Source of the DNA: Candidatus Pseudoruminococcus merdavium
GTDB taxonomy: Bacteria; Bacillota; Clostridia; Oscillospirales; Ruminococcaceae
NCBI GenBank assembly: GCA_904419745.1
Contig: CAJFSS010000002.1
Location: 97,759 to 161,758 of the forward strand
Direction of reading: 5' to 3'
DNA length: 64,000 nucleotides
Position numbers and translations under genes: made by a program. This document shows, in pieces, positions 35,734 through 44,295 of the stretch (the stretch's first letter is position 1; every line of letters starts with the position of its first letter). A model generated the notes under the pieces. That model was given only the letters and a program-made list of their open reading frames with translations. It was not told where the DNA came from and searched no databases.

Positions 35734-36999
35734 ATGATTATAGGCAATCAGCGCGGCATCATGCCGATTCAGTATAAAGAACCTGCATTTTCCTCCGGAA
35801 TTTATAAAATGGAGGATCCTGAGTATCTCTATATCCCCTTGCTTCCGGCGGCAAAACCGCTATTTGAGCAGGGGTTTAACGTGTTTAAAGAACAGCCCTT
35901 TTTGGAAGATGGGACAAATGGGGGCTTTTTCTATCCTGCCATTAATGGCTTTTTTAAAGAAAAGACCTTTTTTAATATCCCCTTTTTAGGAAATATTGAA
36001 TGCGCCCGTATTACAAAAATTGATTCTATCATTACAGAATTTGATGAGAGTGAAAAACGCGGGGTAGATGGGATCCGCTATGAGAAGATCTTAGAGCTTG
36101 CACGCAAATTCGGTGTTATTTGTGAACTGGACGGACGCCCGGTCGCGGACAAACTGGAAGAGGCAAAGGCACGGGGAGTTACTAGGGTGATTGCAGACGC
36201 CATAGAAGATGAACCTTACCAGAGTGCGGGAATGGCAGTGATCCGTTACCATGGAAAAGAAGTGGCAAAGGGATTGCAAATTGCCGAAGCTGCCCTGGAT
36301 ACAAAGGAAAAGAGTATTTGTGTATTTGTGCGCGATATGGAACTGTCCTATCAATTTCCAGCGGAAATTGAAGGGATTCCCGTTGAGCGCATAAAGGGGA
36401 AATATCCGGTGCGTTATACCATGCAGGCAAAGGCCGATGTCCAGCAGCCGACGCTCTTTTTGGGCGCGGGTGCGCTGTATCATCTTTACCGTGCAGTCTG
36501 TTTGGAAATTCCACACCATACCGCCTTTATTACTGTTTCTGGAAACTGCTTAAAAACCCCCAGGAACATGGAGGTGCCCATTGGGACGCCCATCGGAACC
36601 GTGCTTGATATCTGCAAGATCAAGCACAAACCGGATACTGTAGTGGTTGGAGGGACTATGAACGGGGTGTCCGTCGTCAACAGTGAACTCCCGGTCGGTC
36701 CTGCAACAAGGGGAATATATGCCCTGCGTACCAGGCTGAAAACACATTTTGAATGCATGGGTTGCGCCAAATGTATCGATGCCTGCCCTTCCCATTTGAT
36801 GCCATATTACCTATACCGCCTGAGCAAGGCAGGAGAATATGGGCAGTGCCGGGAGTATCGTATCGACAGCTGTATCGAGTGCGGTGCGTGCTCGTATGTT
36901 TGCCCTTCCAGAATTGACCTTGTCTCCTACATGAAGGATGCAAAAAAACACCTTGAACAGGAGAAAACTGGAGAGGAGGCCGTTTCCCATGAGAGCTAA
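35734..36999 (+). CDS. RnfC-like protein with two 4Fe-4S motifs but no NADH/FMN motif
   Basis: 421 residues. C-terminal ferredoxin unit is well kept: C341-C344-C347-C351 and C380-C383-C386-C390, followed by the RnfC-like tail (PSRIDLVSYMKDAKK). Upstream the alignment to RnfC can be followed (ARKFGV for the family's HQFGVAGLGG; ADAIEDEPY for NAAECEPY), but the Gly-rich loop GLGGAGFPT is replaced by CELDGRPVAD (130-139) and the YPSGGAKQL FMN motif reads YPVRYTMQA. So NADH oxidation like true RnfC is unlikely. First gene of a C-D-E-A operon; ribosome binding site GAGAGGTGAG. The 11-base overlap with the next gene indicates tight coupling. Confidence 0.8.
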   Translation: MIIGNQRGIMPIQYKEPAFSSGIYKMEDPEYLYIPLLPAAKPLFEQGFNVFKEQPFLEDGTNGGFFYPAINGFFKEKTFFNIPFLGNIECARITKIDSIITEFDESEKRGVDGIRYEKILELARKFGVICELDGRPVADKLEEAKARGVTRVIADAIEDEPYQSAGMAVIRYHGKEVAKGLQIAEAALDTKEKSICVFVRDMELSYQFPAEIEGIPVERIKGKYPVRYTMQAKADVQQPTLFLGAGALYHLYRAVCLEIPHHTAFITVSGNCLKTPRNMEVPIGTPIGTVLDICKIKHKPDTVVVGGTMNGVSVVNSELPVGPATRGIYALRTRLKTHFECMGCAKCIDACPSHLMPYYLYRLSKAGEYGQCREYRIDSCIECGACSYVCPSRIDLVSYMKDAKKHLEQEKTGEEAVSHES

Positions 37000-38104
37000 A
37001 TTTACAAGCGCCCCTTTTGTCAGGGGAAAGAACTCCGTCCCCTGGATGATGACCAGCATGCTGATCGCCTTGGCGCCCCTGATTGCAATGGCGGTATATT
37101 ATTATGGCCTGCGGGCTCTGATGGTAACCGTGATAAGCGGGTTTTCCTGTTATTTATTGGACATGGTTTGCATGCTTTTGGTAAACCGTAGGGTCGAGCC
37201 TCTGGATTTATCCGGACTGGTAACTGGGATTACCATGGCGATGTTGATGCCGGCTTCTATTCCCTATTATATTCCGGTGATAGGGGCTTTTGTCGCAATT
37301 GTTGTGGCAAAATGGCCATTTGGCGGTTTTGGGAAAAATCCATTTAACCCGGCGGCAGTCGGAATCGCCTTTTTAAGTATTACCTATTCAAAATTGATGT
37401 TCTACTATCCGATCCCTTTTACGAAACTGGGACTGGAAAGCGAGATTTCCACGACCCTTGTACAGAGTACGGCAGCTGTGCTAAAGCTGGAGGGGATTCC
37501 TAACTTCGGAAAAATGGAAATGATTTTGGGAAAATTTCCTGGGCCAATGGGGGCCACTAATATTTTAGTCGTGGCGACTTGTCTGTTATTACTGCTGGCA
37601 CTTGGTTACGTCAGTTGGCATATTCCGGTGACGATGTTGGCAACCATGGGTGCCTATGCTTATCTATTCCCCCGTGTTATGTCCAGCAGGATTGGATCGG
37701 CATTTTATGAGCTGGTTTCCGGAGGAATCGTCTTTGTTGCGGTGTTTATTGCCGGGGATTGTGTAACTGCCCCAAAAACAAAACCGGCTAAGATAATATA
37801 TGCAATTTTAGTGGGTCTCGTCACGATGTGGTTTTCCAGATATGGTGCTTTTGAGGCGGGCGCCTGTTTTGCAGTAATTATCCTCAACAGTGTCAGTTCA
37901 TTCCTTGACAGGGCATGTGCTTATCTGTACTATCACCATACACAGTTTAAAGGACATCCACTTGCTTTGGTAAAAGCATATGCCAACCAGGTTCCGTTGC
38001 GGATGGGGACCGGTAGATCTGCCCAGAAAAAGCCAGATTCCTCTGAAAAACAGACAAAACAGGTGGATGAGACGACTAAACCGAAGCAAGAAGGACAAAA
38101 CTGA
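36989..38104 (+). CDS. RnfD/NqrB-like membrane protein
   Basis: 371 residues, about nine membrane helices. RnfD hallmarks are present: SAPF near the N-terminus, VAKWPFGGFGKNPFNPAAVG, SWHIPVTMLAT and AGDCVTAPKTKPAKIIYAILVG. True RnfD carries FMN covalently on Thr in an S-x-A-T-P-L motif; the aligned position here is T161 in VQSTAAVL, so the Thr is kept but its context is not. A polar tail of about 40 residues (KPDSSEKQTKQ...) ends the protein. GGAGG ribosome binding site lies inside the end of the RnfC-like gene. Confidence 0.8.
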   Translation: MRAKFTSAPFVRGKNSVPWMMTSMLIALAPLIAMAVYYYGLRALMVTVISGFSCYLLDMVCMLLVNRRVEPLDLSGLVTGITMAMLMPASIPYYIPVIGAFVAIVVAKWPFGGFGKNPFNPAAVGIAFLSITYSKLMFYYPIPFTKLGLESEISTTLVQSTAAVLKLEGIPNFGKMEMILGKFPGPMGATNILVVATCLLLLLALGYVSWHIPVTMLATMGAYAYLFPRVMSSRIGSAFYELVSGGIVFVAVFIAGDCVTAPKTKPAKIIYAILVGLVTMWFSRYGAFEAGACFAVIILNSVSSFLDRACAYLYYHHTQFKGHPLALVKAYANQVPLRMGTGRSAQKKPDSSEKQTKQVDETTKPKQEGQN

Positions 38105-38124
38105 CAAAGGGGGATCTCACGCAG

Positions 38125-38826
38125 ATGAACCTTTCATTTATCAAAAGGAACAGAAGGAAAATGGCCCCAATGCATGGGCTATTCTCCAAAAACCCTGTCC
38201 TCATAAAAGGGCTTGCCCTGGCCCCCGTGATTGTAGCGAGTACAACCATGAAAAATGCCTTGGTGCTCTCCATTGGAATGGCTATTACCATGATACCAAC
38301 CACGTTGATTTCCCTATTTATTAAAAGAAGGCAGGGCTACTGGCTCCATATTTTGCTGTACATGCTGTGCGCGGCATTAAGTTATATTCCGGCAGCTTTG
38401 TTGATTCGCCAATATTTTCCCACAGAAATGGGACTGGTGGGAATTTATCTGCCCATGGTGATGGTAAATTCCATTCCTATTACCCGGGCACAGATGTTTG
38501 TTGGCCGCAGGAAACGGGGATTTCTTGTAGTTGATATGATTTTCCAGGTACTTGGGTTTACCCTTGCAATCTTTCTAGTTGCTGCTATCCGGGAATTTTT
38601 TGGCGCAGGAACTCTGTTTGGAGTGGATATGGGGACTGGATTTTCTATGCAAACACTGCTATATCCATTTGGGGGATTTTTTGTTGTGGCGTTTTTCGCT
38701 GCCCTTTTCCAGAAGGGAAATGAACTTTTTAAACGGCTGATGAATCGGCTGGATGAAGTGGAAGAAGAAGTTCAAGCAGAAATGGAAGAATTTGAAAAAT
38801 TCAAGGGGAAGGAGGAGCGCGGATAA
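38125..38826 (+). CDS. RnfE/NqrD-like membrane protein lacking the Fe-S cysteines
   Basis: 233 residues, six membrane helices and a charged coiled C-terminus. KNPVLIKGLALAPVIVAST aligns with RnfE's NNSALVQLLGLCPLLAVTS, and YLPMVMVNSIPITRAQMF with FIPLIVTNCIVVGRAEAF; REFFGAGTLFG matches REIIGNGTLFD. Both conserved cysteines, which bind the membrane [2Fe-2S] with RnfA, are replaced (A33 and S116). AAAGGGGG ribosome binding site 11 bases upstream; the stop codon overlaps the next ATG by one base. An internal start (M13 or M16) is possible. Confidence 0.8.
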   Translation: MNLSFIKRNRRKMAPMHGLFSKNPVLIKGLALAPVIVASTTMKNALVLSIGMAITMIPTTLISLFIKRRQGYWLHILLYMLCAALSYIPAALLIRQYFPTEMGLVGIYLPMVMVNSIPITRAQMFVGRRKRGFLVVDMIFQVLGFTLAIFLVAAIREFFGAGTLFGVDMGTGFSMQTLLYPFGGFFVVAFFAALFQKGNELFKRLMNRLDEVEEEVQAEMEEFEKFKGKEERG

Positions 38827-39419
38827 TGGCCATGATTGGCGACTTTTTTGTCTATATGATGCTGGCTCTGACGGTGGAGAACCTCCTATTTACCAGGGGG
38901 CTGGGTATTGGTAAAACGATGATGGTTGTCCGTAAGCCCGCCTATCTTTTCTCCTTTACCTGGGTGCTTTCTGTAACAATGGTGATTGTCACCAGTCTAT
39001 CCTGGGGTATTTACCGGCTGCTGCGTATGGTCAGCTTTTTATATGCTTTTTATCCTCTGATTTATCTTATCTGTGTTTCGCTGGTATATGTCCCTCTTAC
39101 AATTTATTATGAGCGGATGAAACCGGAACAGTATCCGCATTTAAAGGTGGTGCTGCGTCTCGCCTGTTTTAATACAGCGGTGATTGGTGCGGCATTGATT
39201 TCCATGCAGGGTATTCTTACATTTATCCACGCAATCGGGTTTGCTGTCGGTTCTGCCATTGGTTTTTCCGCGGCTCTGCTTTTAGTAGGGGAAGGACAGA
39301 GGGTTCTGTCGCTTCAGCAAATTCCGCGGGCGTTCCGCGGATTGCCGATTACCCTGCTGTATATTGGAATATTATCGCTTGCATTTTATGGACTTATCGG
39401 GCATCAGCTCCCGGTGTGA
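38826..39419 (+). CDS. RnfA/NqrE-like membrane protein lacking the Fe-S cysteines
   Basis: 197 residues, six membrane helices. [20 protein letters not shown] aligns with RnfA's [33 protein letters not shown] with TTNCAVLGVALL, and [24 protein letters not shown] with [24 protein letters not shown]. The two Cys ligands are replaced by G29 and T117. Homology to RnfA is clear, but the electron path through the membrane as known for Rnf/Nqr cannot be formed. ATG overlaps the previous stop (TAATG). Confidence 0.8.
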   Translation: [197 protein letters not shown]

Positions 39420-39436
39420 CGGCGGAGGAGACTTTC

Positions 39437-40672
39437 ATGAAGAGAACCAAAAAAATCAAACGTTACAATCGAATTTATCGGACCGGAAGGCACAGGGTCA
39501 GCGCCTTACAGGTCATCCTTATTACAGTGGGATGCCTGGCGCTCTTTTTTGTGGGGTTTAGTGTGATTGGCCCGATTTCCGATTACCTTTCCGGAAAACT
39601 GGAACCTGCTCCGTCATCTGCACCGGTAGTTCCGGTTTCAGACAGCAGTTCAGAGGATACATCAGAAGTTTCCTCCGATACTGGGACGGTGGTGAATCCG
39701 GCAACCCATTCCGCGTACCTTCCCGCAAGTGCTGTACAAGATCTCAACGGGATTGAAACACTTCTTTCCCAATTCCAAGCACTGGATATCAATAATGTAG
39801 TGATTGAACTAAAAGACGAAGAGGGGGTTGTATATTACAATTCCCAAGTGGAGGCAGCGCAGAATGCGGGAGTTATTTCTTCAGATGCTGTAGACCTTGC
39901 CGCCGTGATTGAACGTTTTACGGCTGGAGGTATTACTGTGACAGCAAAACTCCATGCATTCCAGGATGACCCGGCTGCAAAATACCTGGGTGGATTGTCC
40001 GCTTCCTCTGATGCAGTTGTACGCTATAGGGGCGATACCAGTTATGTCTGGGTTGATGCGGCGGTCAATGATGGTGGCAAGCGTTGGCTCAATCCCTATT
40101 CCGATGCAGCGCAAAAATATATTCAAGACCTTGCCGATGAACTTGTTTCCATGGGATGTGCCAATATCATGCTGGATTCTGTCCAGTTCCCCTCGGGAGA
40201 GGCATTGAATATGACGGATTACGGTTCTAAGCAGGACACCATGACTAAACAGGAAGCCCTTCAGGGATTTATTTCTGGGCTTGACCAGGATTTGAGTGCA
40301 AAAGGTGCGAAATTGATTGTGGAAGTGCCGGCTATGGCAGCAATTGAGGAGCAGGAAGACCAGTACGGAGGAAACGTCCTGACACTTGGCGCACAATATT
40401 TGGCGCTGGATTTGATGCCCTCTGAATTGGGAAATTCTATCACAGTCGGAGAACAGACGATTTCCCCCGCACAGAATCCAGCAGAAGCTGTCCGGGCGAT
40501 TTTGGCACAAGCGAAGGCGAATATGGGAACCTCTGCTGCAACAGAATTGATTGCAGTGCTGGAAAAGGGAAATTACACCCAAGAGCAGGCAGAGGCGCAA
40601 AAAGCCGCTGCGCAGGAAAATGGTGTGGAAAGCTACCTTCTATATAGCGAAGATGGGGATTATCAGTTTTAA
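39437..40672 (+). CDS. Membrane-anchored DUF4015 putative glycoside hydrolase
   Basis: 411 residues. Basic N-terminus, one membrane helix (about 23-47), Ser/Pro-rich linker, and an extracellular TIM-barrel-like DUF4015 domain: NNVVIELKDEEGVVYYNS, GGITVTAKLHAFQDD, WLNPYSDAAQKYIQDLADELVSMGCANIMLDSVQFP and a strand LALDLMPS. DUF4015 is related to GH families but no activity is established. It begins 17 bases after the RnfA-like gene with GGAGGAG, so it belongs to that operon. Confidence 0.85.
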   Translation: MKRTKKIKRYNRIYRTGRHRVSALQVILITVGCLALFFVGFSVIGPISDYLSGKLEPAPSSAPVVPVSDSSSEDTSEVSSDTGTVVNPATHSAYLPASAVQDLNGIETLLSQFQALDINNVVIELKDEEGVVYYNSQVEAAQNAGVISSDAVDLAAVIERFTAGGITVTAKLHAFQDDPAAKYLGGLSASSDAVVRYRGDTSYVWVDAAVNDGGKRWLNPYSDAAQKYIQDLADELVSMGCANIMLDSVQFPSGEALNMTDYGSKQDTMTKQEALQGFISGLDQDLSAKGAKLIVEVPAMAAIEEQEDQYGGNVLTLGAQYLALDLMPSELGNSITVGEQTISPAQNPAEAVRAILAQAKANMGTSAATELIAVLEKGNYTQEQAEAQKAAAQENGVESYLLYSEDGDYQF

Positions 40673-40687
40673 GTGATAGATGAATCT

Positions 40688-40726
40688 GGCAGAGGCGTTT
40701 TGCATTCATTGCAAAACGCCTCTGCC
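40688..40726 (+). terminator. Hairpin at the end of the Rnf-like operon
   Basis: 16-bp perfect arms (GGCAGAGGCGTTTTGC) with a 7-base loop; no T-run after it. Confidence 0.6.
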
Positions 40727-40745
40727 GCAAATGGGAGTGTAATGA

Positions 40746-41825
40746 ATGGTGAGGGAAATCCTATGCGGGCAACTATCGGTCTGGCAAAGAATATGTCGGA
40801 CAAAAAAGCCTGTCCTCCTGTACGGGATGGGGGACGGGGCTGAAAAAATTATACGGGTGCTTGATTCCATTGGTGTAAAAATCAGTGGAGTATTTGCAAG
40901 CGACGAATATGTGCGTGGCCATTCTTTTCATGGTTTTGAGGTACTCCGGTATGACCAGGCGATCGAACGCTTTGGAGATTTCCTCATCCTGGTGGCCTTT
41001 GCTGTACACGATGAACCGACAATGGAACGGATTTACCGGATGGCACAGGAACGGGAGCTCTATCTTCCGGATGTTCCGGTAATTGGAGACGGTTTGTTTG
41101 ATGACCGTTACATACAGGAACACGAAATAGAACTGGAGGCAGCCTATCGTCTAATGGAGGACGAAATGTCCCGGCAGGTATTTGAGGATACCCTGCGTTT
41201 TAAACTCAGCGGGGAAGCAGAATACCTCAGACGGATGACAACGCCAAAGGAAATCGTCTATGGACAATTGCTCCATGCCCGTGCCGGGATGCGGTACTTG
41301 GACTTAGGTGCCTATGATGGGGATACACTCCGGGAATTTGCCCAGTATGCCGGAAAACCTGTTCAGGCGGAGGCCTGGGAGCCGGATTCCAAGAATTTCA
41401 AAAAACTTTGCCGGTTTGTAGAGAGCGCGGATTTTCCGGTAACGCCGCGTTCTCTGGGCTCCTGGAGTACTCAGGATACCCTCCGGTTTTTTAGAAAAGC
41501 GGGAAGAAACTCTGCACTTGGAGAAGCAGGCAATGTGGAAATTGCCGTGGACAGTGTGGATCATCAGTACCCGGAAAGCTGCTTTGATGTGATAAAAATG
41601 GATGTGGAAGGAGCGGAACGGGAAACTCTGCTTGGGTGCAGACAGATGATTGCACGCTGCCAACCCGCTCTGATTGTCTCCTGTTACCACCGCAACGAAG
41701 ATCTCTTTGATCTGCCTTTACTGGTAAAAAAACTCTATCCAGGATACCGTCTGTTTTTGCGGCATCACCCTTATTTGCCTGCGTGGGAGACCAATCTCTA
41801 TGCAGTGGCCAAATCTTGTTTATAA
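40746..41825 (+). CDS. FkbM-family SAM-dependent methyltransferase
   Basis: 359 residues. The C-terminal half is the FkbM domain: RYLDLGAYDGDTLREF (SAM loop), EAWEPDSKNFKKL, FDVIKMDVEGAERETLLG and ALIVSCYHRNEDL. The N-terminal 140 residues have a nucleotide-binding look (PVLLYGMGDGAEKIIRVL), a layout seen in proteins tied to glycan or sugar modification. Substrate unknown. GGGAG lies 8 bases before the ATG. Confidence 0.85.
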   Translation: MVREILCGQLSVWQRICRTKKPVLLYGMGDGAEKIIRVLDSIGVKISGVFASDEYVRGHSFHGFEVLRYDQAIERFGDFLILVAFAVHDEPTMERIYRMAQERELYLPDVPVIGDGLFDDRYIQEHEIELEAAYRLMEDEMSRQVFEDTLRFKLSGEAEYLRRMTTPKEIVYGQLLHARAGMRYLDLGAYDGDTLREFAQYAGKPVQAEAWEPDSKNFKKLCRFVESADFPVTPRSLGSWSTQDTLRFFRKAGRNSALGEAGNVEIAVDSVDHQYPESCFDVIKMDVEGAERETLLGCRQMIARCQPALIVSCYHRNEDLFDLPLLVKKLYPGYRLFLRHHPYLPAWETNLYAVAKSCL

Positions 41826-41852
41826 ATTCCAAAAATCGGAGAAAGAGGGCAT

Positions 41853-42383
41853 ATGGCAATGGTTTTTGAGCGTGCAACCATGGAGGACATTGATGAGGTG
41901 GCAAATCTTTATAACGAATTGATTGACAGCCTGGAAAAAGGGATCAATTATCCCGGATGGAAGCATGGCGTCTATCCAACCAGGGAGACCGCTCAGGATG
42001 GGATTCGAAAGGGAGTACTCTTTGTCCTACGGGAAGACGATGGCCGCATTGCCGGGACATCTGTGCTGGTACATGAAGGAGAACCGGCTTATGATCAGGC
42101 AGACTGGCACGTATCCCTGGATGATAAGCATATTCTTGTGGTATTTACCTTTGCGGTCCATCCCCGCTATTTACAAAAGGGGATGGGAACGAAATTGATG
42201 GAGGCTGTGATCGATTATGCCAGAAGAGAAAAGATGAAAGCCATTCGTCTGGATGTCTATGAAAAGAATTTCCCTGCAATTGCATTGTATAAAAAGTGCG
42301 GTTTTGAATACATCGGCACAGTGGATCTGGGTTGTGCAAAATTTGGCCTGCCCTGGTTTGAACTGTATCAGAAGTTGTTATAA
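41853..42383 (+). CDS. GNAT-family N-acetyltransferase
   Basis: 176 residues, one acetyltransferase domain. The acetyl-CoA loop is in VHPRYLQKGMGTKLMEAVIDYARREKMKAIRLDVYEKNFPAIALYKKCGFEYIG. Substrate unknown. It follows the FkbM gene by 27 bases and is probably co-transcribed. Confidence 0.9.
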   Translation: MAMVFERATMEDIDEVANLYNELIDSLEKGINYPGWKHGVYPTRETAQDGIRKGVLFVLREDDGRIAGTSVLVHEGEPAYDQADWHVSLDDKHILVVFTFAVHPRYLQKGMGTKLMEAVIDYARREKMKAIRLDVYEKNFPAIALYKKCGFEYIGTVDLGCAKFGLPWFELYQKLL

Positions 42384-42391
42384 ATCAAGAA

Positions 42392-42418
42392 AGGGCCCGG
42401 ACATTTTGTCCAGGCCCT
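42392..42418. terminator. Hairpin between convergent GNAT and phosphoribosyltransferase genes
   Basis: AGGGCC-GGAC / GTCC-GGCCCT with single C and A opposed, 5-base ATTTT loop; weak T-run. Confidence 0.55.
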
Positions 42419-42481
42419 GTTGAATGTTCATACGGTTTCCTGAGTTCTCGTACCCTGAAAATGCTGGAACACAGCGTTTAA

Positions 42482-43039
42482 TTATTTTTCGCTGCCATCC
42501 GGATTGAATAGGGGAAGATGCTGCAGACAGATGATATCATCACGCAGGTTTGCATCCCCTTCAGATAGGATTGCCATTTTGCCTACAATCTTGCCCCCCG
42601 CGTGTTTCACCAATTTTTCCACGGCACGCAGGGATTCCCCGGTGCTGATGACGTCGTCAATAATCAAAACGCGTTTGCCGTTCATCAATTCCATATCCTC
42701 ACTGTCGATAAAAAGTTCCTGCTTTTTTGCAGTGGTAATGGAGTGGACCTCTGTGGATACGACGTTTTTCATATACAGTTTTGGGGCTTTGCGGGCAATC
42801 AGGTAATGGGGAGCACGTTCTTGTCTTGCCATTTCATAGACCAGAGGAATTCCCTTGGATTCTGCAGTGATCATGATATCGTGCTCCGGCGCCACCTTCA
42901 ACAGTTCCTTTGCACAGTGCTCGGTGAGCTCCACGTCTCCAAAAATGACAAACGCCCCAATATACAGTTCATCACTGACGCGGCACAGCGGGAGGGTGCG
43001 TTTCATCCCTTTAATATCAATTTCATAGGTCAGTTCCAT
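42482..43039 (-). CDS. Purine phosphoribosyltransferase-like protein
   Basis: About 185 residues. PRPP-binding motif VLIIDDVISTGESLRAVEKL and HDIMITAESKGIPLVYEMAR upstream indicate a type I phosphoribosyltransferase of the adenine/xanthine branch. Probably purine salvage; an actual APRT is usually about 170 residues, so the base is uncertain. ATG 43039 fits AAAGGTG about 8 bases upstream. Confidence 0.8.
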   Translation of the reverse strand: MELTYEIDIKGMKRTLPLCRVSDELYIGAFVIFGDVELTEHCAKELLKVAPEHDIMITAESKGIPLVYEMARQERAPHYLIARKAPKLYMKNVVSTEVHSITTAKKQELFIDSEDMELMNGKRVLIIDDVISTGESLRAVEKLVKHAGGKIVGKMAILSEGDANLRDDIICLQHLPLFNPDGSEK

Positions 43040-43294
43040 GTACAAAACACCTTTCATACGCCCTTAAAGCGTTTGATTCCGTACTCCATTATATCACAGA
43101 GATTCTCTTTTTAACAGTGCCCATCCGGTAACTAAAAGGATATGGGGAAAAATTTCGCTAAAATCCGCCCGGTGAATCAGAGGATAATAGCAGTGTATAC
43201 AGCGAATAATCCTATTTTTCATGGAAGTTGACCCGTGACAAACGTGAGAGGTTCGTGGTAGAATAGAAAACGGAACTGAAAAGGGGGAAAAGCA

Positions 43295-43735
43295 ATGTTA
43301 TCCTTTCGAGAAGTAACCAGGAAAAATCTCTGGGAAGTGTTAAGGCTATCTGTGACGGAGAAACAAAAGCACTTTGTGGCGCCCAATTCCGTATCGTTGG
43401 CACAGGCAAAAGTACAACCAGAATGTATTCCCCTTGCCGTTTATGATGGGGAAAGGCCGATTGGCTTTACTATGTATGGTCTCGATTATGAAGAGAAAGA
43501 ATACTGGATTTATCGCCTGATGATTGACGAAAAATACCAGTCCCGCGGATACGGCAGACGAGTGTTGGAAATGCTGGTTGAAAAAGTGAAGCAGGAAGCA
43601 GTACCGGATCATCATGTTCTCTATCTCAGTTTTGAACCGGATAATGAGTGGGGCCGCAAACTGTACACCAGCCTTGGTTTTGTGGATGACGGCCGCATGG
43701 ATCATGGGGAGATTGTGTTCCGCTTAGACTTTTAA
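43295..43735 (+). CDS. GNAT-family N-acetyltransferase (spermidine/diamine-type)
   Basis: 146 residues. N-terminal FREVTRKNLWEVLRLSVTEKQKHFVAPNSVSLAQA and LMIDEKYQSRGYGRRVLEMLVEKV are like the Blt/PaiA group that acetylates spermine, spermidine or diamines. Specificity is inferred only from this resemblance. Ends at a strong terminator. Confidence 0.85.
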   Translation: MLSFREVTRKNLWEVLRLSVTEKQKHFVAPNSVSLAQAKVQPECIPLAVYDGERPIGFTMYGLDYEEKEYWIYRLMIDEKYQSRGYGRRVLEMLVEKVKQEAVPDHHVLYLSFEPDNEWGRKLYTSLGFVDDGRMDHGEIVFRLDF

Positions 43736-43748
43736 AGCGAAAGACAGT

Positions 43749-43785
43749 AAAAAACGGATGCAGGATAAACTGCATCCGTTTTTTT
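43749..43785. terminator. Bidirectional terminator, GNAT / S1 protein gene
   Basis: AAAAAACGGATGCAG / CTGCATCCGTTTTTT, perfect, T-runs on both strands, overlapping the stop codon of the leftward gene. Confidence 0.93.
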
Positions 43786-44245
43786 ATCCTCTGGATTGTC
43801 CGCCGCGCCGACCATAGCCGCCGCTACCGCGTTTGGATTCTGTTACACGTTTCAGGTCGCTCATTTTTTCATCGCTTGTCTGCTTGAATTTATTGAGCAT
43901 GTCTTCAAACGACATTTTTTCCCCCGACTGTCCACCGCGCCGGTTGCTGTTCCATTCAAAACTGTCCGTTCTCGGCCCCTGTCTGCGTTTCTGATGCTGA
44001 GGAGGTGGATTATCAACTGCACGTTTCATCGAAAGACTGATTTTTCCATCCTCGCCGATGTTCAGGATTTTGACCTTGACCATCTGGTTTTCTGTGACAA
44101 AATCGCGAATTTCCTTGACATAGGTTGCCGCAATTTCGGAGATATGTACCATGCCGGTTCTTCCGCCCGGCAGTTCGACAAACGCGCCGAATTTAGTGAT
44201 TCCGGTAACTTTACCCTCTAAAATACTTCCCGTTTCAAGCTGCAT
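43784..44245 (-). CDS. yabR: S1-domain RNA-binding protein (YabR-like)
   Basis: About 153 residues. N-terminal S1 domain (1-72): GSILEGKVTGITKFGAFVELPGGRTGMVHISEIA..., ending with KISLSMKRA, then a basic low-complexity tail (RRQGPRTDSFEWNSNRRGG and SKRGSGGYGRRGG) suited to RNA binding. It follows divIC, as yabR does in B. subtilis. ATG 44245 has GGGAGG 14 bases upstream, a long spacing; no better start is visible. Confidence 0.88.
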   Translation of the reverse strand: MQLETGSILEGKVTGITKFGAFVELPGGRTGMVHISEIAATYVKEIRDFVTENQMVKVKILNIGEDGKISLSMKRAVDNPPPQHQKRRQGPRTDSFEWNSNRRGGQSGEKMSFEDMLNKFKQTSDEKMSDLKRVTESKRGSGGYGRRGGQSRG

Positions 44246-44295
44246 AAATACAAAAACTGCCTCCCTTAAATTGTTAAAACGCATTCCTGCCGGGG

